Shown piece by piece: positions 44,704 to 56,900 of a stretch of DNA of 64,000 nt. Position 1 is the stretch's first letter, and every line of letters starts with the position of its first letter. A program made the translations under genes and the position numbers. Source of the DNA: Erythroxylum novogranatense (taxonomy: Eukaryota; Streptophyta; Magnoliopsida; Malpighiales; Erythroxylaceae); contig CM057232.1 of assembly GCA_029891385.1 (NCBI GenBank), positions 65,471,824 to 65,535,823 on the forward strand. Reading direction: 5' to 3'. The notes under the pieces were generated by a model. It worked only from the letters and a program-made list of their open reading frames with translations. It was not told the DNA's origin and searched no databases.

Positions 44704-45513
44704 ATTCTCCCCTCCTAAAAGAATTTCGTCCTCGAAATCCTTACCTGAATCCATGAAGAGGTAGGGATACTTCTCCCTCATGGCTTCCAAAGGTTCCCAA
44801 GTTGCTTCCTCGGTCGAATGGTTCCTCCACAAGACCTTAACCAGCTTCACGATCTTATTCCTTAACACTTTTTCCTTTGAATCCAAGATCTCCACTGTTG
44901 CTCCTCATAAGTCAAATCCTCTCTCAATCGAACCTCTCAAGGTTGAACTATATCTGAAGGATCCGACCAGTATCTCCTCAAAGATCGACACATGGAACAC
45001 ATTATGAATCTTAGACAACTCCGATGGCAAATCTAACTTATAAGCCAAAGGCCCAATCCTCTCAATGATCTTGTATGGGCCTATATACCTCGGGCTAAGC
45101 TTACCTTTCTTACCAAACCTCATCACACCCTTCCATGGAGAAGCTCGAAGAAACACCTTCTCACCCACATCAAACTCCATCTCTTTCCTATAAGCATCCG
45201 AATAGCTCTTCATCCTATCTTGGGCTGCCTTAAGCCTCTGTTTCACCAACTTAATTTTATCAACTGTGACCTGCACTAACTCAGGCCCCACAAGCTTCCT
45301 TTCACCTTCCTCGTCCCAACATATAGGAGTTCTACATCTCTTACCATACAAGGCCTCATAAGGTGCCATCTGAATTCCCGAATGATAGGAATTATTATAA
45401 GCAAACTCAATCAAAGGTAAGTGATCATCCCACGAACCTTTGAAATCCAAAGAACAAGCCCTCAACATTGCCTCCAAAGTCCGAATGGTCCTCTCCGACT
45501 GTCCATCGATCAT
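44690..45513 (-). pseudogene. Integrase C-terminus with chromodomain, Tekay (-)
   Basis: Two frame pieces. 45513-44905 runs from the catalytic-Glu helix ([15 protein letters not shown]) through [38 protein letters not shown] and LSPRYIGPYKIIERIG. A frameshift near 44960 falls in the VSMLRRY region. 44895-44690 carries the chromodomain-like module (VEILDSKEKVLRNK, VKVLWRNHSTEEATWEP, EKYPYLF). The continuous stretch 45513-44960 is intact where the plus-strand copy is frameshifted, so the two copies decayed independently. Confidence 0.9.
44704..44717 (-). other. Polypurine tract of Tekay-like element (-)
   Basis: Plus strand ATTCTCCCCTCCTA reads TAGGAGGGGAGAAT on the minus strand, identical to the tract of the plus-strand copy. 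Confidence 0.85.
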
Positions 45514-46200
45514 GGATGGAAAGTCAGATCTTGAAATGCAATCTAGTCCCCAAGGCCTCCTGCAAACTCTCCCAAAACCTGGAGGTAAACCTGGGATCTC
45601 TATCAGAAACTATCGAACTCGGAATCCCATGAAGCCTAATCACCTCATCCACATACTTCTTAGCCAACACATTCAAAGAATCATCTGATTTAATTGGCAA
45701 GAAGTGAGTGACTTAGTCACCTATCCACAATCACCCATATTGCATCATGCTTCTTGCTAGATCTCGCAATCCCATCGGAAAATCCATAGTTATCTTTTCC
45801 CATTTCCACTCCGAATAGGCAAGGATTAAGCTTGCTCGAAGGTGCTGGTGTTCACTTTAACTGGCAGCACACCAAACATCTTTAGCATACTCTGCTACAT
45901 CTTTCCTCATTCCTTTCCACCGAAATGCTCTTTCAAATTCGATACATCTTAGAACTCCCCGATGCATTGCATAAGGAGCATTATGTGCCTCATCAAGAAT
46001 CTCATCTCTCAACTCTAACTTGCCCGGACACACACTCTACTACCCACAACCATCAATCCATCTTCCTTTACCTCTACATTAGACGGCTTGCCGTTTTATC
46101 TCTTCCTAAGCTTACTCAAGTACTCATCCCGATCCTGCAATTCCTTGATCTTCTCTTTCAAAGACCGGACTCACCCCAAACTCGCTAAAATACACTCAGC
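45514..46200 (-). pseudogene. Integrase zinc domain and core, Tekay (-), degenerate
   Basis: By comparison with the plus-strand copy, the minus strand shows the HHCC region (near 45990-45870), the MDF-LMG block (near 45790) and the SDRDPRF block (near 45600), but in shifting frames. Several single-base deletions are evident. No long open frame remains. Confidence 0.75.
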
Positions 46201-46733
46201 CCATCTTGCCTCAACATCACATCAAGTCTGCTAAATCCTTCAAAGAAGGGAAGATACACACTCCATGTGAGCCATAGTGGACTTCTACTCGAGCATCCGC
46301 TACCACATTAGCTTTCCCGGATGGTAATCTATCATCAAGTCATAATCTTTTAGCAACTCTAACCATCGCCTTTGCCTCAAATTCAGCTCTTTACGGGTCA
46401 ACAAGTATTTAAGGCTCTTATGATCTCAGAATATCCTAGTGGTAACTCCATACGATAATGTCTCCAAATCTTTAATGCAAAGATTATAGCAGCCAACTCC
46501 AAGTCATGGATCGGATAGTTCATCTCATAAGGCTTCAACCGCCTGAGGCATAAGCAATCACTTTCTCTCTTGCATCAATACACACCCTAAACCCTTCCCG
46601 AGGCATCACTGTACACAATGTACCCATCATCACCGAAAGGCAATGTCGAGAATCGGTGCGGTTGTAAGTCGCTTCTTCAACTCCTCGAAATTACTCGGCA
46701 CTCCTCACCCATTGAAATTTTTATTCTTCCTTG
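46201..46733 (-). pseudogene. RNase H of Tekay-like element (-), degenerate
   Basis: Minus-strand fragments correspond to the YSDAS start (~46610), the HKSLKYLLT block (~46415) and the VADALS region (~46300). Frames shift repeatedly. The nucleotide match to 11500-11860 of the plus-strand copy is visible throughout. Confidence 0.75.
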
Positions 46734-47600
46734 TCAACTTGGAAAGTGGAGCATTATCAAGGAAAAGCCCTCCACAAACCTCCTCAGAATATCCAAATAA
46801 TCCCGAAAACTTCTCACTTCAGCTACATTCTTTGGCGCTTCCCATTTAACCACAGCTTCTATCTTCTGCGGATCCACATGCACTCCCCGCTCAGAGATCA
46901 CATGCCCCAAAAATACCACTTCCCTTAGCCAAAATTCGCATTTATCGAATTTGGCATACAGCTCATTCTTCCTCAATGTCTCCAAGGCTACCATCAAATG
47001 ATCCTCATGCTCCTCATCACTCTTAGAATAGACCAATATATCATCAATAAAGACAATGATAAATTGATCTAAGAAAGACCTGAAGACTCTATTCATCAAA
47101 TCCATAAAGACCGCAAGAGCATTCGTCAACCCGAAAGGCATCACTAAGAACTCAAAGTGGCCATACCACGTCCTAAAAGCAGTCTTAGACACATCGGTCT
47201 CCTTAATCCTCAACTGATGATAACCCGACCTCAAGTCTATCTTGGAAAAGACTCTTGCCCCTTGCAATTGATCAAACAAATCATCTATGCGCGGGAGCGG
47301 ATATCTGTTCTTAATAGTGGCATGATTCAACTTCCTATAATCCACACACATCCGCAACGATCCATCTTTCTTCTTCACAAAGAGAACCGGAGCTCCCCAA
47401 GGTGAAGAGCTCGGCCTAATGTAACCCTTCTCTAAAAGATCCTCCAATTGCACCTTAAGCTCCTTCAATTCCGCCGGAGCCATCCGATAAGGCGGAATCG
47501 AAATCGGTGTAGTGCCTGGAAGAAGCTCAACGGGGAACTCAATTTCTCTCGGAGGAGGTAGTCCTGCAATTCCTCGAAAGACATCCGAATTCCCGACCAC
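46734..47600 (-). pseudogene. Reverse transcriptase of Tekay-like element (-)
   Basis: A 288-residue open frame containing [66 protein letters not shown], catalytic [13 protein letters not shown] (near 47058-47020) and [13 protein letters not shown]. At the position of the TAA in the plus-strand copy this copy keeps Gln (DQLQGARVF). The frame is lost after VRSF near 46790, in the connection to RNase H. Apart from its ends, the RT domain is intact. Confidence 0.92.
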
Positions 47601-48232
47601 TTTGGAATGTCTTCCAACCTCCCTCTATCTGCCTCTATATCTAGCACATAAGCCAAAAAGGCCTCACACCCCTTGCTCATCATTCTCTCTGCCATCATAG
47701 CTGAAATAACCCGAGGTGGACTGACTTTTCTACCTCCCATGAGTATCACTTTCCTGCTATCCTCTAGCTCGAACTCCACTGTCTTCTGTTTACAATCTAA
47801 AGTAACATGATACCTCTCTAATGTATCCATACCTAAGATCACATCCAATCCTCCCATCTTCAAAGGCATCAGATCCACCACAAGTTTTCCTCCACTAATC
47901 TCTATCTCACAATCTCTATACACTTGACTGATGACAATATAATGGCCGATTGGAGTACTCACCATCAGTGGAGTATCCAATGGACTCAGACTCCTCCTGG
48001 ATATAGTTCTACCCGAAGAAACAAAGGAATGGGTAGAACCTGAATCAATCAAAGCATGCACATAATCATCAAACAATTTAACCATACCCGCTACAACGTC
48101 TGGGGCGGTCTCGGCCTCCTCTCGTGTCATTGTAAACACTCTGGCTGATGCTTGCCCTCTGGATCTATCTGGAGGATAAGCTCTCTTAGGACCTCCAGAG
48201 CTACCCACTTCAATCACAGCTTTTTGCACCAC
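47465..48232 (-). pseudogene. Protease of Tekay-like element (-)
   Basis: A 255-residue open frame. [20 protein letters not shown] is followed by the active site [15 protein letters not shown], then [17 protein letters not shown]. After residue ~210 it passes out of frame (a frameshift near 47600), so the protease-RT link is broken. The protein differs from the plus-strand copy at scattered residues. Confidence 0.9.
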
Positions 48233-49354
48233 TGCCTCTGTCCTCCTAGAAGCTTGCCTCTGAGATCCCTCTCTCCTATCCGGCTGGGGACAAAACCTAA
48301 CTAAGTGTCCTTTCTTCCCACAATTGAAACATGCTCCAGTCTTTCTATGACATTCTCCTCTATGGGGAAGCCCACAATGGTCACACTTGGGAAGAGGTGG
48401 CCTCTCCCCATCTACTCTTCTACTGCCCCACCGTAGAAGCTTGGTGAGAAAGCAGAGGAGTCCTCGCAGATCTAGCCAACTCCCACCGGTGCTCCTCTCC
48501 TCGGGCTGAAAGGTTCTGCACTTCTCTCGATTAAAGTACCACCTCCCTCCGAACTACTCTCTCCTTTTCTCTTCCTCGCTAATCGCACTCTTGATATTTT
48601 CAATGTTCTCAACCTCGAGCCGCTTCAATTAGTCATTGGAAATCATGAAGTTCTGCACCACTACCTTTTCTCGATAGTTAGGTGCGGACAGGCTAAATCG
48701 GCGGCACTTGGCGGCTTCACTAAACATCATATCTGCAAAGATACCTCGATAATCGAGTAAACCGCGCCATACTCAAGAATACCATCTCCCTCCAGGTGAG
48801 GCTCAGAACTCTCTCGCTTCATTGAATGTACACTTTAGATAAATACTTCTTCCGAAGACAACAGAAGTCTCCCATGTCAGCCCCACTGGTCTCGTCGACT
48901 CCACAGCACGCCTCCCACCAAAGGTCTGCATCACCACAAGCGGTGGCAAGATAGACTACCCTCTCATCATCCTCGCACTCCATCCGATCCAAAGACTCTC
49001 TCGGTCTTCCTCAACCAGTCTCGGCTTCCTCGGGATCCGTGGTCCGTGGAAATCCACCGCCTGCATTTCCTCGGCTTATCAAACTGTCTTCCCCTCTTAG
49101 TCAATCGAACCGAGAGCTTGTGGCATTTGACCCATAGCTTTGAACAAAAGCTTGGGTAAATGCATGGAACAATCTCGGATCAAGAGTGCACTTGTCCGAC
49201 CGACTAAGCGATCACTGCGTCGAGATCGGAGGGCTCACTATCCCGCCTCGAGAAGCCTCGGCCACTCCCTTGACTCATCGGTACTCTCCGCTCTTGGTGG
49301 AGAGTCGGTCTGATGAACCTGCGGGACTCCTCGTGTCCTTCTACGAGGTGGCAT
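48233..49354 (-). pseudogene. gag of Tekay-like element (-), degenerate
   Basis: The minus-strand ATG at 49354-49352 (MPPRR start) corresponds to ATG 8743 of the plus-strand copy. Many small indels destroy the capsid frame. The knuckle near 48340-48290 reads CFNCGKKGHLVRFCP, an intact CCHC, unlike the damaged one in the plus-strand copy. Confidence 0.8.
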
Positions 49355-49547
49355 CTTACTCCTTCAATGAAAATACTAGTGATTAGCTACAATTCGTTTT
49401 TTTTTTTAAAGCTTAGTTACTATATGTATGCATGATATGCATGTCACGTAATGCAAACAATCAATTCATAATGTTGGGACCCGATCCGGGAACCGGATCC
49501 CAACCGACGAAACTTAACACTTTCACTCTATGCTCTGATACCATAAA

Positions 49548-52500
49548 TGTTGGGACCCGATCCGGGAACCGGATCCCAACTGAATAAACTTAACAAAAAG
49601 AACGAATGACGGAATCAATGGAAGCAGGCGAAGGAGACAGAAATTTCGATCGAAATTGCGAAATGCGGAAGCGCACAAATCCGAAAGTAGCGAAGCGGAA
49701 GCAAAGGCAAGCGGAAGCAAATGCTAATAGAATCAAACGAACAGATTCAATCGAATATAGCGAAGCGAAATAATCGAATACGGATCACAAAGCGGAACGA
49801 ATAAGCGAAAGCGGGATCGAATCGAATGCAAATCTAATACGGATAGAAAACAAAGTAAGCAAACAAATCAATTTAAACTGAAACACTTTCCGACATCCGT
49901 GAATAAGCAAAGAACAGGAAACAGAATCGCGTTGGGAATCCTAAGACGTTCCAAAATCCGTTATGAATTTTTTTTCTTTCTTATTCTCATTTCTTTTCTC
50001 GTTACTCAATCATATCCAAATCATCTTCAATCCATACAGTCATACATAATCTTATATAAATCCATACCAATCTCAAATTACATTTTTATCCCAGATTTTA
50101 TCGAAATTTCGGCAGCATAACGGCTGCCTTTATCCTAACCCAAACCTGCAAAGTGTTCAAAACAACACTTCTAAATGCCAATCAATCACACAAATATCAG
50201 AATCCACCGGACCCTCCGTCCGGGATATCAGCAGATAATCACAAACCTATTTCTAAAACATTCTCATATTTGTAAGTCGATCTACTATTCTCATAATTCA
50301 ATCTCATTCCCAAATCAATCATACAAATATCTTCCCAAATTATTCATAATTTCATATACAATTTCACAATCATACACAATTCTCAACTTTATACACAAAT
50401 GCATTTTTCCCCAACTTATCTAAAGTCATAAACATATTCATACACAAGATCCAAATTTCTCAAAAACCAACGTATTCAAATGTCGAAACTGACGTCTTGA
50501 CATACGTCTTCATATTCTTTCATCCGATCTCCTGCTCGAAACCTGGAGATGGGGATGAAAGGGGGGGTGAGCTCGAAAGCTCGTGGATAACACATTTATA
50601 AACTGATATATAAGCGTAAAACGCTTCTTTATAAACTTTTGCCAAAGGGCTAATGTTTCAAACTTTTCAACTTTGAAATATTTCTCTCAAACTCTTTTCA
50701 AGTTTTCCAAACTTTTCATAAAAATCTCATTTTCTCATTTTCAAAATTCTCAATTCTTCATAAATATGAATGCAACATAATTTCAATTTTCATTTCTCAC
50801 TTTAAAAACAAAATGCGTAACACGTAGCAAAGCAAAACACATAACATATCGTAATGGTCCAGCTAGGTCCAAGCAGAGCGTCTTGCATACCCCCAAGCGG
50901 TCACTGCGATCGTGAAATGAAACGTCTTACACTTTCCGCATTGCGGTCCATTATAGCCGTGAAGGAGTCCGAATCGAGTCCGTGCACTAGCGGGCAGCCC
51001 GAGAAGGCTATACACATAGAGACATGACGACTCACCAAGGGACCTACCAAACCCACATAACACATATCGAAAACGGAAATTCAAATTGCCCGAAGGCACT
51101 TTTCAAATTCTTGATTTTCCACACATTCACATAATGCATACAATTCGATCAATTCATCATTCAAATACTAATTTCAAAAATCAAATTATTCAATCAATTA
51201 ATGCATAATTCAATAATGCATTTATGACAATTGAATTTAAACTTGTACCAATTTCTCGAAATCATTCGAAATCATATTTTCCAACTTTAAATCAATTCTT
51301 ATTTTCAAACATTTCCAATAATCTATCAAGCATACAAAATTTTGCTTTCTTTTATTTTCAAAATTCATATTAAACTACAGATCAAATTATAAATATGCTA
51401 CCCACCTCTAATTATTGCCGAAACTTGATTTCAAGCTCCAATTGATCCTTGCTTTCTCTTCCAAAATACCAAAACCTAAACCATAATCATCCAAATTTCA
51501 CATCGAAAATACTTAATTTTCACAATCAACTTAGAATTCACCAATTCCATTTACATTCAAGCTATTTAAATCTCCAATTTTGAAAATCCCAATTTTCAAA
51601 ATTGGCCTAAACCAAGACACTCAATTCAATCTCATAAAACATAATTTCTTCAAAATTAATCTCACAATTCCTCAATTCACATTAATTCCAAACTATTTAA
51701 ATCCTCAATTTAAAAATCCCCAAATCTTAAAATTGGCCTAAACCAATTTATCCAAATTCAATACCACAAAATACAAATTCTTCAAAATTGATTTCATATA
51801 TCATCAATTCATCATATTTCCTATAATTCTACACCAAAATATCTCAAAATTCTCAATCATAAAATTAAGCCTAAACCTTACTCAATTTTTCATCCAAAAT
51901 TAAACCCAACCTAAAGCATATATATCAAAATTAATTCCACAATCCATAAACCCATCTCATATGTCATAATTCTAAACCAAGATTAATCAAAATCTCAAAG
52001 TAGAAAAATTTCTCTTACCTCTTTCTCTTCCAAATTAAATTTTCTTGGCTCATGAAGAAGCTCTTCATTCTCCACTCTTTTCCTTCTTGGAAAAATCCCA
52101 AAAGCTTGAAGAATTGAGTAGAAAATTAAAACTAAACTTCTCCCTCTTCTTTCTCCATACGAACTCTTCTCCATTCTTCTTCTTTCTTCTTATTTCTCTT
52201 CTCCTCTTCTCTGGAAATTTCCAGCCACTTTCGTGGCTTTTAATAGCCAAAAACGACAACTCATCAAGTGTTTCATTAATTGATGGTCAAATGACCAAAT
52301 TGCCCTCCATTCAAAACTTAAAGTTACGCTTACTTGCGGTTTAATTCGCACTATTAAATTGAAGGAATTTGTCCAAACTTCCTTCTCGAGAAATGTTCCT
52401 CTCACTCATACGAATCCAACGCCACTGACCGCGCTCAATTCCGAGTACTACATCAAAAGTTATGTGCAAAACAATTCGGGAATATCCATATTCTAACACA

Positions 52501-52680
52501 TTTTTCATGTACGATTATTTCCGTCCAAAATTTCACATTTTTAATTCCAGAATTGAAACTCGATGTCTTCATAACAATTGTAGCCTTATGTCTCTAGTTT
52601 AATTCAAAACAAGAATCGTCTCATTTCGATTCCCAGATCAAAAGTTATACTCAAATTACTCACAGGTGTTCCCAATCCAA
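49548..52680 (-). repeat. LTR-like segment, minus orientation
   Basis: In minus-strand order: a segment resembling the end of the Tekay LTR (AGTGGCGTTGGA and CTAGAGACATAA words at 52650-52400), a CTATTAAAAGCC TATA-like site near 52240, a purine-rich stretch, a donor-like AGGTAAGAG near 52018, a CCGCATTGCGG hairpin (50937-50947) near the conserved GGCTGCCCGC word, and an acceptor-like CATCTCCAG near 50545. It ends at the primer-binding site. Confidence 0.65.
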
Positions 52681-52689
52681 AAATTAAAC

Positions 52690-53534
52690 CCTAATCCGAA
52701 CTTAAATTCAAAAATTAAAAGTCCTAGAGGCAAAATTTGAGAAAATGATCTACATGAAACTTGTAGATTATGTTGAGAGCTTTTTGTGGACATAAAGTTT
52801 GTAATTTTTCGATATCGGGAGTGAAAGTTATGATCAGTCAAAGTTTATGTTTGATCAGGTTTGACTTTTATATTGGTTGGAACTTTGACTGAGAAATTAA
52901 CCTAGTTAGAGGTTAATTGAGCTTTGATGTTCTTCATGGAAATTGAAGGATTTGTTTTGATCTTTATTTCGATATAAAGTATGCAATTTTTCGATCTCGG
53001 AAAATTAAGTTATGATTTTTACAAGTTTGTATAGAGGATAGTATCTTTGACCGGAAAATGGACTCCTGTAGGAGTCGAATTGAGTTTTATGTTCTTCTTG
53101 GAAGATTTAGAGCTTCTCTCAAGCTTTCTATAGAGACTAAGTTTGTCAAAATCGGAGTTCGGGATTAAAAGTTATGAATTTTGGGAGTTTAGAGTGAAAA
53201 AAAAAAAAAAAAAAAAAGGAAAAGTTTTAGCGCCCTCGCTAGGGCGACGCCTCGCCCTAGCGAGGCGGGCGCTACGCTCGCCCTCGCCAGGGCGACGCCT
53301 CGCCCTAGCGAACGGGCGTCTCGCCCTCGCGAGCGGAGTTAGCCAAATGGTAAGAGGCGGCATGTGGGCTATAAAATCTTGAGGTCGAGGTTGAGTCGTG
53401 GCCTCACCTCGACCAAAGAGGACAAGATCGATTAAGTTGGATGCCATGGTATAACCCGCAAACACCGCCGTGGTATAACCCGCAAACACACGCTGGGTGG
53501 GAAATATTAGCCAGTGTGGGGGTGGGGTCCAACA
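52690..53534 (+). repeat. LTR-like segment, plus orientation (inverted relative to neighbour)
   Basis: Three tandem copies of the AAAGTTATG cassette (52748-52835, 52918-53015, 53088-53180) read on the plus strand, opposite to 49548-52680. They are followed by A21 (53197-53217), a GC-rich islet and an end GGGGTCCAACA at 53534. Order and strand match the distal part of the plus-strand Tekay LTR. Confidence 0.6.
53225..53335. repeat. GC-rich GCCCTCGC/GGGCGA repeat islet
   Basis: Built from CGCCCTCGCTAGGGCGACGC, repeated about three times with variation, with self-complementary GCCCTCGC..GCGAGGGC-type words. It directly follows A21. It sits at the position equivalent to the hypervariable GC-rich islet of the Tekay LTRs. 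Confidence 0.7.
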
Positions 53535-53874
53535 TTAAAGGCGCTTTTGTTGGACCCCCACCACTGGCATATGTGTTGGCAAGAGTATTCTTGTGTCACA
53601 GATGATCTTATCAACCTTACTTCTGAAGACGACTTCCTCGACTTTTCATTTGCTGCTCTTACCATTTGGCTAACATAGCCAAATGGTAAGAGGCGAGCAT
53701 GTGAAGCTATAAAATCTTGAGGTCAAAGGTTGAGTCGTGGCCTCACCCATGACCAAAGAGGACAAGATCGATTGTTGGATGTCATGTATAAACCGAAACA
53801 CCCGCCGTGGTATAACCCGCAAACACACGCTGGGTGGGAAATATTAGCCCAGGTGTGGGGGGTGGGGTCCAACA
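53339..53874. repeat. tRNA-like/foldback repeat cluster
   Basis: Units at 53339-53534 and 53676-53874 are direct repeats (~200 bp, TAGCCAAATGGTAAGAGGCG to GGTGGGGTCCAACA). Between them, 53548-53672 is a diverged inverted unit. Its inner end forms a perfect 15-bp stem with the next unit (CTTACCATTTGGCTA at 53658-53672 and its complement at 53676-53690). The unit starts resemble a tRNA A box (TTAGCCAAATGGTAAG) with a weak B-box-like GAGGTTGAGTCGTG 48 bp on, so a SINE origin is possible but not shown. Confidence 0.55.
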
Positions 53875-53945
53875 CATAAGGTAAACATTTAATCACATAC
53901 AAAACAATGTTCCCTACTATACATTTTAAGCCTAGGAGTAAACCT

Positions 53946-53958
53946 GGCTCTGATACCA
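53946..53958 (-). promoter_or_regulatory. Primer-binding site of Tekay-like element (-)
   Basis: Plus strand GGCTCTGATACCA equals TGGTATCAGAGCC on the minus strand, 5 nt from the LTR edge at 53964. Confidence 0.92.
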
Positions 53959-53963
53959 AACAA

Positions 53964-56900
53964 TGTTGGACCCCGTCCCCGAGGCCCAACATTCGGACTC
54001 ATATAAGCATGGAAGACCCAAAACTAAACACAAACCGACCACAATTAGAGAAACTTTTAATAGAAAATTTGGGATTGGCTTTTTAATAAAATGTTCCCCT
54101 TGATCTCACGATTCTAACGCCACCGAAATCGTTCAATTCGGATTAGAAATGAAAAAGTTATGGCAAAAATGCTATCTTAAAGAAAACAGTGAAAACAGCC
54201 CCTCTACCGACTTCATGTAAATATTTGAAAACTTTAGAGGCAAAATTACTGATCGGCTTCTTCATAAAAAGTGTAGATTTATGTCTCTAGTTTCATGTAA
54301 AACAAGAATCGCCTCAACCAGAGCCCTATAGCTCCAGATATTTAAAATTTTGTGAAGTATATTCAGAAAGAATCAGCCGACCTCCACACTTTGTTTCAAA
54401 CCACCCTTTTCAATTTAAAAGCAATACTGGAAAATCAAGTGTAAAAGATAGAAAATTTCTTAGAAATCATCGGTTCAAAATCAGCTCAATCGAGGTCGGT
54501 ACAAAGTTAAGGCCAAAAGAAGGAGAGGGTCGATCGGCCAAAACCAATTTCAAAGTTTCTAACTCGCTTCGGCATGCCGAAGCGGTCGCGGCCTTCGCCC
54601 GCGCGAAGGCCTCGCTCGCTTCGCTGGGCAGCGCCTCGCCTGTCCATGCTGGCGAGTGCCTCGCTTCGGCATGCCGAGCGCCAGGCGCTTCGTGTCGAAA
54701 TGAGTGACTCGCCCAAATGATCCGACCTACCAGACTTCTAACCTCAATAACTTTTTATACCGAGCTCCTAATCGTACACGGTTGGGCGTTGAAAGCTAGA
54801 AGAAAAATCTATATTTTTCAAGGACTCAAAGACTAGCCCGGTCACTAAGGGAAGCAAATTTTTAACACAAAGGCCGATCGACTAGCTCTCCCTAACAAAG
54901 ATCAAAACTTGCAACCTCCATAACTTTTGACCCGTAACTCCAAATTGAGCAAAATTAGTGTCATGGAAAGGTAAAAGAATTATATACAAACTTCGTGAAG
55001 ACCACCGACCTATATTCCCACTCTATGAGGGTCAAAAGTGAACTCAAAGCTCTGCCTAGCAATCTGTCACTTTGATAGCACCAGTAATAAATTCCAAATG
55101 ACCCCACCTACCAACTTAATACCTCTTAAATAGCTCATAAAACCTCCTAGAGAGCTCTCTTGCCTGCTAACACTTTCAATAAGTCTCAGTACTCCCATTC
55201 TACCTATACGAACCCAGAAATTTCAGCAAACACAACAAACTCAAAATTTCCCACATGAACACTTTAGCCCAGATTCTGCAGCACTATACTCTTCAACAGC
55301 ACATAGACCATAACAACATACCAACGACCTTTCTCATGGCCAAAACCCAACAAAACTCATATAACAATAATACTCAAATCATACACATGCCTTTCCAAGG
55401 CCATACACAGTACACAAATCAGCCAATTCACATAAAGAGAGTACTAGAGCTCTCATTCTCATTTCAAAATCATAACATTCTCATTTCAAAATCATAACAA
55501 GATTCATGCATAGCTTTGGTTACATATTGGCATATTCATCAAAATCAAGTACAAAATACCAAAGATGAGATGCTCAATGATCAATATGCTTACAAAGCTA
55601 TTCCCAAAAGCTAGTTACTAACTTAATACAAAAGTTCCTAAATTTCTTGGAGCGATGCCCGAAGCTTTTGCAAGGTTCCGAGTTCAATTTTGATTTGCAC
55701 CTGAGGAGGGAGAATGGGGTGAGCTAACACGGCTCAGTGGCTAACAAATTTATAGCCATCACATAATGAGCCACACGCACAGAATTAATAATCCAAAGCA
55801 TTAGCAATTTACATAATAGGTTGAAACTCAACTTTATCACATAACTCACAATTTACTCAACTCATCACATAAGGCATAACATAGAATCATCTTGCAATTA
55901 AAACCCATATTATGCATCATAAACACTTATAAATGATGAAATGCACACAATTGGCTCGAGAGTTCCATACACACACCGGAAACCGAAGTTTACCGTGAAC
56001 ACATTGAGTCTGTTTTCGGATCTCGTAAGCCACAAGTGGGCAGCCGGGAGAAGGCTATGGGGTCAACGTGCACGTGACTTCACAAAGGGGTTCTCTCTCG
56101 TCCAAACACAATCAATATGCTCACATATCAAAACACAAGATTCACATTTTATGCTTATCTCACTCTTTCAAATCATCAAAGTTCCATTCTTTCCTCTCAA
56201 AACACAAAATTTCATTTTCAATATGCACATAGTATAACAAAGATAGCACACATAGGGCTTTGCCCATTACACAATAACTATAAAGATGTTACCCACCTAT
56301 CGTCGGAAATCCGGATTCACGACCGCTCTTCCTCTCTCTCTCGAGTGAGGTTTCCTTCAATAAAACACATTCCGAGACTCATTGGAAAAGTCGAACATTC
56401 AAGAATCGATAAATCGATAACGAAGTCTTAAACCTAACCTACCCATAGCCCATTTAAGCTAAAACAACCAAACCCTAGCTTAGGAAAACACAAAACCCAT
56501 AGATCTCACCTCTCCTTCAAACTTTACACAAACCCTAAGCTCCATTTCATCCCATTTTCAAACCCTACTCGGGGAGATGGTAGCTACCTTACAACTTGAT
56601 TTTTCTTCACTTTTCTCCTCCCTCAAGCCTTGGGCGACCTCCACTCTCCTCTAGCTCCCGGTCGACTCTTCTTCCTCTTCTCCTTTCTATTTCACGCTTT
56701 TGTTCTCTTCTCTTCTCAAGGCATACGACACTCTCTCTTCTCCTCCTCTTCCTTTAACTCTTCTTTAATTCTCAACTTAAATCCTCCATCCAAAACTACA
56801 TAGTTTTGGTATTGGGCTCCTCCTCCTCCTCTCAAGCCCACTACACATATCCATAAATTTCTAATCCTCCTTCTTATTCCACTTACCTAAAGCCCATAAT

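Larger units (their letters stand above)
49472..53874 (-). mobile_element. Rearranged LTR-derived insertion in the Tekay (-) leader
   Basis: 4,403 bp flanked by CATAA (49467-49471 and 53875-53879). The left end is TGTTGGGACCCG and the right end GGGTCCAACA. The left 76 bp hold an LTR end, a short spacer and a primer-binding site (GCTCTGATACCA, 49532-49543). A second, almost identical LTR end (TGTTGGGACCC) starts at 49548. This looks like a gypsy element reduced by recombination between its leader and 3' LTR. The remainder is LTR-like with internal inversions. No gag or pol is present. Confidence 0.8.
49355..53963 (-). other. Leader of Tekay-like element (-), split by an insertion
   Basis: Leader parts 49355-49471 and 53880-53963 match 8547-8742 of the plus-strand copy and are interrupted by the 49472-53874 insertion. 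The primer-binding site is at 53946-53958 (GGCTCTGATACCA on plus). Confidence 0.85.

Noticed and set aside
52045..52405. Ser/Phe/Leu-rich plus ORF with an antisense basic ORF
   Set aside because: Corresponds to the purine/pyrimidine-rich segment upstream of the donor-like site of the LTR; no domain.
53339..53410. A possible true tRNA gene
   Set aside because: A-box-like word present, but the B box is degenerate and no cloverleaf arms can be drawn; at most tRNA-derived.
53172..53489. Arg/Ala-rich minus-strand ORF over the GC islet
   Set aside because: Spans the A21 tract, GC-rich repeat and tRNA-like unit; purely compositional.
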